In this document: positions 1 through 9,243 of the stretch, one piece after another
Layout: each line of letters starts with the position of its first letter
Position numbering within the stretch: position 1 is the first letter of the stretch
From: [Bacteroides] pectinophilus
GTDB taxonomy: Bacteria; Bacillota; Clostridia; Lachnospirales; Lachnospiraceae
Length of the DNA: 64,000 nucleotides
Direction: 5' to 3'
Assembly: GCA_025146925.1 (NCBI GenBank)
Contig: CP102260.1
Span: 1,911,389 to 1,975,388, forward strand
Made by a program: the position numbers and the translations under genes
The notes under the pieces: generated by a model
What the model was told of the DNA's origin: nothing
Database searches by the model: none
The model's input: the letters and a program-made list of their open reading frames with translations, nothing else

Positions 1-318
1 CATGGTACATACACTTGATATTCCCGACAGCATATTCTTAGCCACAAGTGCCGTTATGCTGCTGTCCGTCTGCGTAACGCCCTCCTCAACCACTCCGTTG
101 TCTGCGCACATTACCGCAACACATTTTTTGTAGCTGCGCTTAAGGCATCCTGCTGCACCAAGCCCTACAAGCACATCTTCAAGAAGTCCCAGCGAATTAA
201 GAGGCTTTGCGATACTGTCAAGATGCTGTTTTGTCATCAATGCCTTAGCCGGTGATGCTGCTTCTATGCCATCCGTATATTTTTTTAATATCTGTACACC
301 TGATGTACTTTCCAACAT
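1..318 (-). CDS. cobT: Nicotinate-nucleotide--dimethylbenzimidazole phosphoribosyltransferase, N-terminal part (cut by window edge)
   Basis: Only the first 106 codons are inside the window; the frame is open to the edge. The protein makes alpha-ribazole phosphate for the lower ligand of cobalamin. The visible part has the CobT N-terminal pattern: an early helix, then an LDSIAKPLNSLG stretch, then KKCVAVMCADNGVVEEGV and TQTDSSIT, matching the family's conserved 'D-x-L-x-K-P-x-x-S-L-G' and 'x-ADHGV' blocks. The ATG lies 9 bp after the cbiA stop, so the two are co-transcribed. Regulation is presumably by the upstream cobalamin riboswitch. The rest of the gene and any further cob genes lie to the left. 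Confidence 0.85.
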   Translation of the reverse strand, partial: MLESTSGVQILKKYTDGIEAASPAKALMTKQHLDSIAKPLNSLGLLEDVLVGLGAAGCLKRSYKKCVAVMCADNGVVEEGVTQTDSSITALVAKNMLSGISSVCTM

Positions 319-327
319 ATTATTCTA

Positions 328-1731
328 TTACCTCATTTTCAAACGCTTATATTCCCCGCATGAGCGTACGAACTTCTCTGCCGCCCCCATATTAGAGGCA
401 AAATGCATGTGCGGATATCCGGCAAATATATTATTTTCTGCATGTATGCACTGCCATGACCTTCCGTTTGTCTTTGAAGCTGTGCATGCAGCTCCGTTAT
501 CACTGCTGTCATAATAATGAAATTCATGTGCCTTAATACTCTGACCTTTTTTAAGAAGAAGTGTATCCCTGTCCGCTGTCACCGTAACATAGCCGAATCT
601 TACAAGATGGCCTGTATTGCTGCTTTCAACATCCAAAAGTCCTGTCATATTCTTTCCGTCTATACATCTGCCAAGGTACATAAAGCCTCCGCATTCTGCA
701 ATACATGGCATTCCGCTTTCGATACATTTTCTGACAGATTCTGATGTAATCTTATTGGCTGCAAGCGCCTCAAGATGATTCTCCGGATATCCTCCTCCGA
801 TTATAAGCCCTGACGCATACTCAGGCACAGGTTCGTCAGCCAGCGGACTGAAGTACTCAACAGTACATCCGAGTGACTGAAGCATCTCAAGATTATCCTG
901 ATAATAAAAACAGAATGCATCATCCCTTGCAATTGCTATGACAGGCATCCCGTCAGAGCTGTCACTGTGACTTGAATGTGTTCCTCCGCCGGCTGCAGCT
1001 TTTTCGTAACTGCCGGAATCACCGGGCATATAAGGATTATTTATGCTTCCTGCCATATCCGTTATCATGTCAATGTCAATGCACGGCCGTATAATATCCA
1101 CTGTTTTACTGATAATATCGTCTATATTATCAATCTCACCCGCCGTGACAAGTCCCAGATGCCTTGATGAGAGCAGACATTCCTTTGGAAGCTTAGGAAT
1201 ATATCCTGCAATCATATTCCTGCCAAAATACTTTGCAGCAAGCTTTTTTATGTATCTGTACGTCATCTCCGTGACATTATTAATTATAAAGCCTGCAATC
1301 ATGCTGTCACAGACCAGCTCTTTGAAGCCCTTCATTACAGCAAGCACCGATGCAGAACAGCCGCCTCCGTTCACTATAAGAAGCACAGGCGTATCCGTCT
1401 TTACAGCTATCTCATAAGAACTGCTGCCAAACCCGTCATCACCTGTGCCGTCATAATAGCCCATTACTCCCTCTATAACAGCCATATCACAGTCTTCAGA
1501 GTGTCTGTAAAATGTATCACACAGCACTTCATCACTCATAAAAAATGTATCGAGATTATATGAAGGACGCTTTGTAACCGCACTGTGAAACATCGTGTCT
1601 ATATAATCGGGACCACATTTGAATGAAGCTGTCTTAATTCCTTTCTCTTCAAAAATCTTAAGAAGTGCACAGGTAAATGTCGTCTTACCGCATCCGCTCG
1701 ATGCTCCCGATATCATTATACTTTTTGCCAA
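328..1731 (-). CDS. cbiA: Cobyrinate a,c-diamide synthase (CbiA/CobB family)
   Basis: A 467-residue protein that amidates cobyrinate at the a and c side chains using glutamine and ATP. The N-terminal half is a P-loop amidoligase domain with SGASSGCGKTT near residues 8-18 followed by FKCGPDYID. The C-terminal half is a class I glutamine amidotransferase domain with GLIIGGGYPE and the nucleophile Cys in IAECGGFMYLG near residue 345, plus a late EFHYYD motif. Length fits the family (about 450-470). The start overlaps the 3' end of the ABC ATPase gene by 47 bp, which implies translational coupling. Cobyrinate and hydrogenobyrinate versions (CbiA/CobB) cannot be separated by motif; the anaerobic host makes CbiA likelier. 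Confidence 0.9.
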   Translation of the reverse strand: MAKSIMISGASSGCGKTTFTCALLKIFEEKGIKTASFKCGPDYIDTMFHSAVTKRPSYNLDTFFMSDEVLCDTFYRHSEDCDMAVIEGVMGYYDGTGDDGFGSSSYEIAVKTDTPVLLIVNGGGCSASVLAVMKGFKELVCDSMIAGFIINNVTEMTYRYIKKLAAKYFGRNMIAGYIPKLPKECLLSSRHLGLVTAGEIDNIDDIISKTVDIIRPCIDIDMITDMAGSINNPYMPGDSGSYEKAAAGGGTHSSHSDSSDGMPVIAIARDDAFCFYYQDNLEMLQSLGCTVEYFSPLADEPVPEYASGLIIGGGYPENHLEALAANKITSESVRKCIESGMPCIAECGGFMYLGRCIDGKNMTGLLDVESSNTGHLVRFGYVTVTADRDTLLLKKGQSIKAHEFHYYDSSDNGAACTASKTNGRSWQCIHAENNIFAGYPHMHFASNMGAAEKFVRSCGEYKRLKMR

Positions 1732-2812
1732 GTCTCACTGCCTCCTTAAGCAATTCAGTATTAATCCTGTCATATTCTCCATGCTCGCATCCGCAGTCTA
1801 CTACTGCCGACACCCGGTTGAGAACTTCATATGCTTTTTCTTCCGTATTCTTACTAACAGGCACAAATGCTTTCTGTGATATCACATCTGCCGCCAGAGC
1901 CTTTGCAACCCTGTAATCTATATCATTCTCATATAGAACTCCCGCATAGAACGGAATTCCTTTCCTCTGAAGCTTTCTGTACACCGGGATTCCGCTTCCG
2001 TTCCCTCCTATAACGAGTATATCCGGACTGCCACATGGCTTTGCAAGTTCAACTCCGCCTGTAACGGCATCATAGCTTCCACCTTCAATTCCATACAGCT
2101 TCTGTATTGTGTCATTTGCAAATATCTCTCTTGCTGTTCCAAGTCTTACCTTATGATTCTCATCAACACACATCAGCATATCAGATATCTTTCCGGCAAG
2201 GTCAATCTCATGAAGAGACATTATAACCGTTATCCCATCCTCATGTGACATATTTCTTAATATATCAAGCAGGATGACCTTATGTCTTATGTCAAGATAT
2301 GATGTAGGTTCATCAAGGATCATCACATCAGGCTGCTGGCAGATTGCTCTTGCAAGCATTATTCTCTGTCTCTGCCCGTCACTTATCTCATTAAAGCTTA
2401 CATCTGCAAGTTCAAGCGCATGAACGCGTTTCAGGGAACTCTCCACTATGCGGTTATCCTCATCACTCAGCCTGCCAAAATAATCCGTATAAGGATATCG
2501 TCCCATTGCAACAACGTCACGGCAGGTCATAAGCTCTGTCTCAATCCTCTGTGTCAGCACAACGGACATCTGCCTTGCCAGCTCCTTCGAGTGCATCCTG
2601 AATATGTCACTTCCGTCTATTGTCACAATACCGTCAATTGCCTTAAGCTGTCTTGTTATCGTCTTAAGAATTGTTGATTTGCCTGAACCGTTAGGGCCTA
2701 TAAGTGTAAGAATCTGCCCTTTCTCAAGTTCTAACGAAATGTCCTCTATAAGCGGCTTTCTTCCATAGCCAGCCGCAAGACCGTCAATCTTTAAAAATAT
2801 ATTATCTTTCAT
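1685..2812 (-). CDS. Cobalamin/corrinoid ABC transporter ATP-binding protein with C-terminal extension
   Basis: 375-residue ATPase of a FecCD/BtuCD-type importer. It has Walker A GPNGSGKST near residue 38, a Q-loop in VVLTQR, an altered signature ISDGQRQR in place of LSGGQ, Walker B VMILDEPTS and the switch His in MSLHE. The ATPase domain ends near residue 250; family members usually stop there. The remaining roughly 120 residues form a second domain starting LVIGGNGSG with Rossmann-like character, probably the feature that ties it to corrinoid use, but its function is unknown to me. The gene sits between permease and cbiA and overlaps both (10 bp and 47 bp). Placement after a B12 riboswitch supports corrinoid as the substrate. 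Confidence 0.85.
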   Translation of the reverse strand: MKDNIFLKIDGLAAGYGRKPLIEDISLELEKGQILTLIGPNGSGKSTILKTITRQLKAIDGIVTIDGSDIFRMHSKELARQMSVVLTQRIETELMTCRDVVAMGRYPYTDYFGRLSDEDNRIVESSLKRVHALELADVSFNEISDGQRQRIMLARAICQQPDVMILDEPTSYLDIRHKVILLDILRNMSHEDGITVIMSLHEIDLAGKISDMLMCVDENHKVRLGTAREIFANDTIQKLYGIEGGSYDAVTGGVELAKPCGSPDILVIGGNGSGIPVYRKLQRKGIPFYAGVLYENDIDYRVAKALAADVISQKAFVPVSKNTEEKAYEVLNRVSAVVDCGCEHGEYDRINTELLKEAVRLGKKYNDIGSIERMR

Positions 2813-3821
2813 GTTTTCTGCCCACCATAAGCCATATAACTATAGGTGCCCCTATGACTGATGTTACCGTTCCAATGGACAGCTCTGACGGAGCCAGTGC
2901 TGTTCTTGCAATAAGGTCACACGCCATACAGAATATACTTCCGCACATGGTAACTGCCGGAATCATCACAATAGGCTTAGCCGTTCCAAAAAGGAGCTTG
3001 GTTATATGCGGTACTGCAATTCCAACGAATGCTATCGGCCCTGCAAATGCGGTAACACATGCTGACAGCATACTCGCAAGTGTGATAAGTATTATTCTGA
3101 ATATTTTTATATTAATCCCCATGCTCTTTGCATAGTCCTCTCCGAGCTGATATGCGGACATCGGCTTTGCCGTAAGAAAAGTAAGTATGAATGTTATGAG
3201 TATTAATATTGTTGCTGCTTTAAGATTAGTCCATGATGCACCCGAGAATGTTCCAAGTGACCAGTGCGTCAGATTAACTATCTGTGCCTCATTGGCAAAG
3301 TTAATCATAAAATCCGTAACCGCACTGCATATATTACCAATCATTACTCCCACAACGAGGAGCGTTGCCATACTCTTAACCTTTCCCGCAAAGAACAATA
3401 CAAAAAGCATGCAAAGCATTGAACCTGCAAATGATGTTAATACATTAAGAGATACCGGCATGGAGGCTATATGTCCCGACCATATTATAGTTACTACCGC
3501 AAGAACCATCTTGGCGCCTGAAGATATTCCAAGTACATAAGGTCCTGCTATCGGATTTCTGAAAAATGTCTGCATCAGATATCCCGATAATGCAAGAGCT
3601 CCCCCAAGTACTGCTGCCATAAGAAGACGCGGCAGGCGTATCTTCCATATAATGGAATACGCCGCTGCTTCTTCTCCCGTCCTTTTTAATAAGATATTGA
3701 TTATTTCCATGACCGATATATGGACACTGCCTGTATTAATGCTTGCAACAAGTATAATTACAAATAATACCGCAAGTGATATAAAAGCTGCTCCATACCG
3801 GATAATTCTCTTTTTTTCCAT
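2802..3821 (-). CDS. btuC: Cobalamin/corrinoid ABC transporter permease (FecCD/BtuC family)
   Basis: 339-residue integral membrane permease. The start at 3821 (MEKKRIIRYG) is preferred over an in-frame codon at 3881 because AGGAG lies 10 nt upstream and the upstream binding-protein gene ends at 3838. The sequence has the family pattern: hydrophobic N-terminal helix, RLPRLLMAAVLGGALALSG, MQTFFRNPIAGPYVLGISSGA, and near the C-terminus GPIAFVGIAVPH, which is the cytoplasmic coupling helix region contacting the ATPase. About ten membrane segments are expected. The substrate is inferred from the riboswitch and the cob genes; iron-siderophore permeases look very similar. Confidence 0.88.
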   Translation of the reverse strand: MEKKRIIRYGAAFISLAVLFVIILVASINTGSVHISVMEIINILLKRTGEEAAAYSIIWKIRLPRLLMAAVLGGALALSGYLMQTFFRNPIAGPYVLGISSGAKMVLAVVTIIWSGHIASMPVSLNVLTSFAGSMLCMLFVLFFAGKVKSMATLLVVGVMIGNICSAVTDFMINFANEAQIVNLTHWSLGTFSGASWTNLKAATILILITFILTFLTAKPMSAYQLGEDYAKSMGINIKIFRIILITLASMLSACVTAFAGPIAFVGIAVPHITKLLFGTAKPIVMIPAVTMCGSIFCMACDLIARTALAPSELSIGTVTSVIGAPIVIWLMVGRKHER

Positions 3822-3837
3822 CTGTAATCTGCTCCTG

Positions 3838-5001
3838 TTATTTGAGCTTATAAAGATATGTAAACTTATCTGCTGAAGCATCAGCGCTGAATACGCTGTT
3901 CATATCATTTATAATATTACTGATTGTATTGGATATCTGGAAGAAATCAGGTGTAGTACACCATACATTTCCTTCCTTAACTGCCTTCATATCAGCAAGT
4001 ACTGAATTCTTGGCAAGAAGGTCATTAAGTGTTGAAGGCTTACCGCCTGTTGACCATACATAGATTATCTCATCCGCATCCTTTGCAAGGTCAAAGAAGC
4101 TCTCTGCTTCCATCTTGGTAGTACCTGTCTTACCTACACCTACCTTGCCATCCATAATATACTTTCCGCCTGCAAGACTGATCATCTTAGCCATATAGTC
4201 ATCAGAATTGCGGACATAGAAATCTCCCTTTGATGTTATATAGAATATAACTGCTGTCTTGCCTGTTGCAGGCTTTGTCTCAATATTCTTAATAAGAGCT
4301 TCCTGCTCCGCAAAAAGCTTATCCGCCTCTGCTTCCTTATTAAACATTGCGCCGTAGAGCTTCATCCACTCAACTCTTGCAAGAGGATGATCCTCATATG
4401 ATGCCTGGTCTACAAGAATCTTGATGCCGAGCTGCTCAAGCTGTGCCTTGACATCATCCTTAAGCATTGCTGAGAATATTGCAAAATTAGTTCCTGTAGC
4501 AGTAATAAGCTCATAATCCGGCTTTGTATATTCTCCGACATACTTAAGCTTTCCATCGTTCATCTGCTTCTTAACATTGTCAATATACCATGTATCTACG
4601 TCATAAGTTGTAAGTGAAACTGCATCGAGAGCACCGATTGCGTTAATAAGTGATACTGTCGGTGTTGATGAAACAAGAATCTTAGTGACAGGCTGCTGTA
4701 ATACATATGTATCCTTATCAAGGTCTGCCGGAACACTCATTCCTTCCGGTACAACCAGAAAGCTTCCCTGGTCCTTAACCTTAATAAGCTTATAGCCGCC
4801 CTTATAGTAATCTACAGAAAAATTCTTAGCATATGTAAGCTCCATTGAATGGTCGAACTCAAGCTTACCGTTATACTGTGCTGTGTCTGATACGTTTCCC
4901 GAATTATCGGAAACGTTAGTGCCGGCATTGCCGCAGGCAGCAAGTGACAGTGTCATGACTGCTGCAAGTGCAAGTGCTGCGATTTTCTTAAATCTTCTCA
5001 T
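3838..5001 (-). CDS. Substrate-binding lipoprotein of the corrinoid ABC importer (BtuF-like)
   Basis: 387-residue extracellular binding protein anchored as a lipoprotein. The N-terminus has Arg/Lys residues, a hydrophobic core and a lipobox ending LAAC with the lipidated Cys at residue 23, followed by a flexible Asn/Ser/Thr linker. The mature part has the two-lobed class III binding-protein pattern (ILVSSTPTVSLINAIGALDAV, later a long helix around EQEALIKNIETKP, then IYVWSTGG). It is the first gene after the cobalamin riboswitch and has AAAAGGAG 10 nt before the ATG. Cobalamin or a cobinamide-type precursor is the inferred ligand. Confidence 0.85.
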   Translation of the reverse strand: MRRFKKIAALALAAVMTLSLAACGNAGTNVSDNSGNVSDTAQYNGKLEFDHSMELTYAKNFSVDYYKGGYKLIKVKDQGSFLVVPEGMSVPADLDKDTYVLQQPVTKILVSSTPTVSLINAIGALDAVSLTTYDVDTWYIDNVKKQMNDGKLKYVGEYTKPDYELITATGTNFAIFSAMLKDDVKAQLEQLGIKILVDQASYEDHPLARVEWMKLYGAMFNKEAEADKLFAEQEALIKNIETKPATGKTAVIFYITSKGDFYVRNSDDYMAKMISLAGGKYIMDGKVGVGKTGTTKMEAESFFDLAKDADEIIYVWSTGGKPSTLNDLLAKNSVLADMKAVKEGNVWCTTPDFFQISNTISNIINDMNSVFSADASADKFTYLYKLK

Positions 5002-5073
5002 GTTTAATTTTCTCCTTTTCTCCCATTGCCCAAGAAAGTGTTCTACACTTCTCCACGCAGATTGATACGTGGC

Positions 5074-5310
5074 GTACGGCAGGTCTCCTGACTTATGGTT
5101 TACGCTGCTTCCTTCTCAGCACACACATGCCAATGGACAAGCAGACCGCAGGATGCACTCTTCAGTATGCACTCTGCGCCAAATACAGTAATGGCGGTTG
5201 TCCCGGATTCCGACCGGGTTCCCTATTAATCTCCGATACATGTCAGTACTGCAATACCGGCAATCCACAAACCATGCGCGGCTGTTACAGCACATACAGT
5301 ATCTTCAAAC
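5074..5310 (-). promoter_or_regulatory. Cobalamin riboswitch
   Basis: Reading the minus strand, the B12-box sequence AGTCAGGAGACCTGCC occupies about 5078-5093. Upstream lies the core GGGAACCCGGT...GAATCCGGGAC-AACCGCC-ACTGT (about 5180-5236), the expected receptor-helix sequences of the AdoCbl riboswitch. The 5' boundary near 5310 is approximate. Downstream, two small hairpins (arms 5053-5057/5068-5072 and 5036-5041/5045-5050) precede the ribosome binding site; no clear U-tract terminator follows, so control of translation initiation is more likely than attenuation. It controls the importer-cbiA-cobT operon. Confidence 0.93.
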
Positions 5311-5335
5311 CGTACCTGTGTTAAGGTCTTTTGTT

Positions 5336-6892
5336 TCATTGCCTTAACTTTTTAATGATAGCATTATTGTTATGCAGCGTCAAGCGCCTCCAGCCCTCAA
5401 CCGCATATGGAATAATCAGCAGGAAATATACCATTGTATACTGCCCTTTTGCTTCCCAGACAATATGAAACAGGAAACCTCCAATAAGACATATACCCAA
5501 TATCATCTGTTCAAAAGTGATATTTTTCCTGCCATACCACAGCCATGCAAATGTACCCGTATATACAAGCGTCTGGAATATATCAAGAATAAACCTGTAT
5601 ATATGTGAAATGATTCCTTCATCTCTCATGAAAGATTTCACGAATCTGCACTGTTCAATTGAGGAACTTCTTGAATTCTGTATCGACACCGACTGAAACG
5701 TGGGCTCACACCATTCTGAAACTATTTTACCCGCAAAAAACCTGACGAACGATAACGGTTTTTTAACAAACTGCTCTATACACAAGTCAATTCTTTCCCA
5801 CGAACCTTTTTTTGCCAGTTCCGAATCATAATTGTTAACTCCGTATATATATATGTTATAACCATCCCACCAGCCATAATCGCCGCTGATTCCCATTGCT
5901 GCCCACGCTATCTTCGGCACACCTTCAGGTGTATCTGTACCTGTTATATGCTCCGTAATTCCATTGCACGTATATTTGCCTGCTGCAAGTGTAACAACAA
6001 GCATTATTACAAATGCTATGCTTCTTATATTACATCTTCTTATAATGTCCATAGCTATAAGGATTATAAGGGCTATCAGCATTATACTGTAGTTAGACTT
6101 TAATATGACTGATAATGCAGCAAGAAGCGACGCTGCAACAATCTTCCACACATCTCTTTTTTCAAAATATGATAATGTAATCCAATAAGCACTCATCATA
6201 AGTGCAAATCCCGGTACTGTTCCATATATAAATGTGTTGTACATGGCAAATGGTAACCATAATGTCATTAATATGGCAGTAATTCTCATTAGGTTTTTGC
6301 TCTTAAAAAGCTTATATACACACATTGATGATGCTATAATTCCGAGAATACAAAACGGTATGTTAACGAACTGGGCCGCAAGATATGTATTACCGGTAAA
6401 TATGCAGGATATTGCATATATCATCAACAGTATTCCATTCTGGAAAGGATATAAGAACATATATCCGCCGGGCTGCCATGCGCTGTAGACTCCGCTGCGC
6501 ATATCAGCAGCTATATTAACAAGTGTCTCCTGATCTGCCGCAGGATACATCCGTGTTGCAAGTATCCAGATAACAGATATGCATGCGTTAACCGCTATGA
6601 TTACTGCCCAGAACATACCATCCTTCAATAACTTCTGTGGATGTGCCTTTTGAGTTTCTGCTTCTTTTCCGGCTTCATGCTTTCCTGTCTGAATCTTAAT
6701 GTGAATTTTCATAATGAAAATCAGCACTGCAAGTACAACAATATGAATATACCAGTGTCCACTATTGAATGTGACAGTTTCTCCCTCAGCAATGAACGCC
6801 GTTTTAAATATGCTGAGTATTGCAAGCAGCCCTATTATACATATAAAAATAAACCAGACTATACCCGTAAGTATTTTTCCTAATTTTTTCAT
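5336..6892 (-). CDS. GT39/ArnT-like polytopic membrane glycosyltransferase
   Basis: 518-residue protein with about ten or more hydrophobic segments. Two N-terminal helices are followed by a charged loop, then a long extracytoplasmic loop containing MYPAADQETLVNIAADM, then clustered helices. This resembles the PMT/ArnT-like superfamily, which transfers sugars from polyprenyl-phosphate carriers at the outer face of the membrane. A large C-terminal soluble segment is not evident. It is the last gene of the glycan locus, preceded by a GGAG site, 66 bp after the LicD-family gene. No specific sugar or acceptor can be named. An uncharacterised glucosyltransferase of the GtrB/GtrC kind is the main alternative. 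Confidence 0.6.
   Translation of the reverse strand: MKKLGKILTGIVWFIFICIIGLLAILSIFKTAFIAEGETVTFNSGHWYIHIVVLAVLIFIMKIHIKIQTGKHEAGKEAETQKAHPQKLLKDGMFWAVIIAVNACISVIWILATRMYPAADQETLVNIAADMRSGVYSAWQPGGYMFLYPFQNGILLMIYAISCIFTGNTYLAAQFVNIPFCILGIIASSMCVYKLFKSKNLMRITAILMTLWLPFAMYNTFIYGTVPGFALMMSAYWITLSYFEKRDVWKIVAASLLAALSVILKSNYSIMLIALIILIAMDIIRRCNIRSIAFVIMLVVTLAAGKYTCNGITEHITGTDTPEGVPKIAWAAMGISGDYGWWDGYNIYIYGVNNYDSELAKKGSWERIDLCIEQFVKKPLSFVRFFAGKIVSEWCEPTFQSVSIQNSRSSSIEQCRFVKSFMRDEGIISHIYRFILDIFQTLVYTGTFAWLWYGRKNITFEQMILGICLIGGFLFHIVWEAKGQYTMVYFLLIIPYAVEGWRRLTLHNNNAIIKKLRQ
5355..5383 (-). promoter_or_regulatory. SigA-type promoter for the cobalamin riboswitch operon
   Basis: On the minus strand TTGACG (5378-5383), a 17-bp spacer and TATCAT (5355-5360). 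It lies inside the last codons of the GT39-like gene, just upstream of the riboswitch. A start site near 5347 would include the whole riboswitch in the transcript. Confidence 0.65.
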
Positions 6893-6958
6893 CTTCTACT
6901 CCACTCCGGCCAATAACAATATTCCGATTTTTGTATCTTACCGCCATCCTTACCATCA

Positions 6959-9235
6959 TCACATACGCTCCGACGCAGATATCATAACCGGTTTGTGCTG
7001 CTCTGTAAATCTGCATATAAGTGGAGACGGGCTGCCATAATAAGCTGTCATACTGCTTATATCAACATTTCTGAAATCACATAATGATATATTCCCCGAT
7101 TGTTCCGCGTCATTAATGATTCTGCGGAACTTCTCTTTTTGTTCCCCGGTGCATATATCCCAGTCATCAATGCTGTATGGATAAGTGCATGCAATTATAT
7201 CCATCTTATCTGTATATCCCGCCATTGTGCGGATTCTTTTGCTGATATTATCAAGCGCATAACCTGCTCCTTCAGCAAATTCATTCTCACCTATGCAGTA
7301 TAACAGCCTCTTTCGGCCGGCTGTCTGTGTTCCTTCAATTCCGGATTGTGTGTCCTGATACAGCTCATTATCACACACAAGCTTCCGATACCATTCAGCT
7401 TCATCAGTACCAGCCGCAAAATTCCCAAGATACTCTGCATACAGCTTCTTCATCTTTTCCGAATGAACTATAATTCTGTCTGCATATACAGCCCCCGGCA
7501 TCGCAAGACTATACTTAAGCCCGTACATGTCGTTAACATCAGCCTCTGTAAAATCATTAACACCGCATGGCATTACATATGTAAGACAGTCTGTATATTG
7601 CATAAGCTTAGCTGAATAAAATGCTGCAGGCACAGTAATATACGGATTCCATTCATCATATGGATTCTGTATTATTATTGTATCAAACTTCAGCATATGC
7701 ATATCAATACTGTCCCATGCCACTGTATTAAGTCCGTCAGGATATTCTTCTCTTCTGTCATTGCTCCATTCTTCACGCCCCGAAACCACCTCGCCATACA
7801 GATTCTTGGCAAGCACCGGAAGTGGAATAACAACGGCTTCAGTATTGTCAATGTTATTATAATAATCATACAGAGGCTGAAGCTCCTGCCATCTTAGTGG
7901 ATTATCCGTGACAAATGCAACAAGCTTTCTGTCAATAATCTGACTCTGTACCGCAGACTTCATATCACCAAGTGCTGACACATATTCTTTGTAAGCCTGT
8001 AATTCAGTTACGCATCTGCCGGAATTATCAGGCTGTGTGACGGCATTATAAAGTCTGAACAGTATCTCACAATATTGCTCAATTGAAGCTACCGCGATTC
8101 TGCCGGAATGATTATCTTCACCTTTGACTTTTTCTATGTAGCTGCCAATATCAATTGCTGCCTGCTGGCACTGTACGAGCACCGAAGCATCTGCCGGCAC
8201 TTCACCAATTCCGCAAAGCTCTGACATTGCCTCACGCACCGTCTCCTGCATAGTATTCCTATATGAGCTGGCAGGGCGGTTTTTACGAAGTTTCTTTATA
8301 TCAAATGTAAATTTCGGAAGCTTAAAATCCGCAACTGCCTGAAGACTTTCGCGCTGTGCCTCAAAAAAAGGATATTTATGTCCATTCCAGACTTTTCTTA
8401 TCACAAAATACTGCTCGTACTTTGACTTAAGCATATAGTTGTAATCAGCCGGAACAGGCATTGTTGTATTCTCAAACGGAAGCCTGATAATATTTTTAAA
8501 AAGCTTTTTATCCCTTCCCCTATTACCTATAAGTATCCATGGAAATATCTGTCCAAGACTGTCTGACTCATATTCCGGTACTCTTGCCATCTGTGTCTCT
8601 GCAAGATGGTACAGTGCAATCCCAAGATGTCTGCTGTCATCATTTTTATTGAACTTCACATTATACAGGCGCTCCAATTCCATAAGGTTGGCATCCTCAG
8701 CGGCTTTACTTATCTTATTATTAACTATGGCATCCGCAACTGCTATTATATGCTTTACCTCATCGCATCTTCTGCGCTCATCCCTATCATCCCTGTACAG
8801 ATAATCAAGCACAAATATATCTATTCCAACGAGATATGGAAAATTATAGAACTCATCCATATGCTTCTGTTCATATGATATATTCGTATTATTAACTACC
8901 CTTGCAAGGAAAAGCCAGTGATCCTCCTTGTGCGCATAATCATGCAGACAGTAATTACCGGGAAGTTCCTTCGCCGCTGCGCGCCTGAACTTCTCATAGT
9001 CTGCCCTCTTCATGCATATGTCCATGTCATCATCCCATGGCACATAACCGCCATGCCTTACAGTTCCAAGAAGTGTTCCCCAATCGGCAAAGTAAGTGAT
9101 ATTATGTTTCCTGCATATCGAATCTATGACATCAAGCACCTTAAGCTGCGCGCCCCATGCCTGCTTTATGGCCGTCGGTACGAAAAAGCCATTGCGTACC
9201 TCATCTCTGAAATAATCAATAGGTAATCTATCCAT
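6959..9235 (-). CDS. LicD-family phosphotransferase fused to a glycosyltransferase-like C-terminal region
   Basis: 758 residues. The LicD/fukutin domain spans about 20-290: CRKHNITYFADWGTLLGTVR, then GGYVPWDDDMDICM with the metal-binding Asp cluster, then VGIDIFVLDYLY. Known members transfer phosphocholine, ribitol phosphate or related groups from CDP-linked donors to glycans. After a helical linker (about 330-410), residues 420-758 look like one lobe of a GT-B or CDP-glycerol glycerophosphotransferase-type enzyme (AFVTDNPLRWQELQPLYDYY, IIIQNPYDEWNP), without an obvious second nucleotide-binding half. Strong ribosome site AGGAG 5 nt before ATG. It follows the tarJ-like gene by 8 bp, making CDP-ribitol the natural donor candidate. 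Confidence 0.75.
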   Translation of the reverse strand: MDRLPIDYFRDEVRNGFFVPTAIKQAWGAQLKVLDVIDSICRKHNITYFADWGTLLGTVRHGGYVPWDDDMDICMKRADYEKFRRAAAKELPGNYCLHDYAHKEDHWLFLARVVNNTNISYEQKHMDEFYNFPYLVGIDIFVLDYLYRDDRDERRRCDEVKHIIAVADAIVNNKISKAAEDANLMELERLYNVKFNKNDDSRHLGIALYHLAETQMARVPEYESDSLGQIFPWILIGNRGRDKKLFKNIIRLPFENTTMPVPADYNYMLKSKYEQYFVIRKVWNGHKYPFFEAQRESLQAVADFKLPKFTFDIKKLRKNRPASSYRNTMQETVREAMSELCGIGEVPADASVLVQCQQAAIDIGSYIEKVKGEDNHSGRIAVASIEQYCEILFRLYNAVTQPDNSGRCVTELQAYKEYVSALGDMKSAVQSQIIDRKLVAFVTDNPLRWQELQPLYDYYNNIDNTEAVVIPLPVLAKNLYGEVVSGREEWSNDRREEYPDGLNTVAWDSIDMHMLKFDTIIIQNPYDEWNPYITVPAAFYSAKLMQYTDCLTYVMPCGVNDFTEADVNDMYGLKYSLAMPGAVYADRIIVHSEKMKKLYAEYLGNFAAGTDEAEWYRKLVCDNELYQDTQSGIEGTQTAGRKRLLYCIGENEFAEGAGYALDNISKRIRTMAGYTDKMDIIACTYPYSIDDWDICTGEQKEKFRRIINDAEQSGNISLCDFRNVDISSMTAYYGSPSPLICRFTEQHKPVMISASERM

Positions 9236-9243
9236 TCCGTCTC

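Noticed and set aside
5127-5324. Plus-strand open frame of 65 codons
   Set aside because: It lies over the cobalamin riboswitch, has no ribosome site and no family resemblance.
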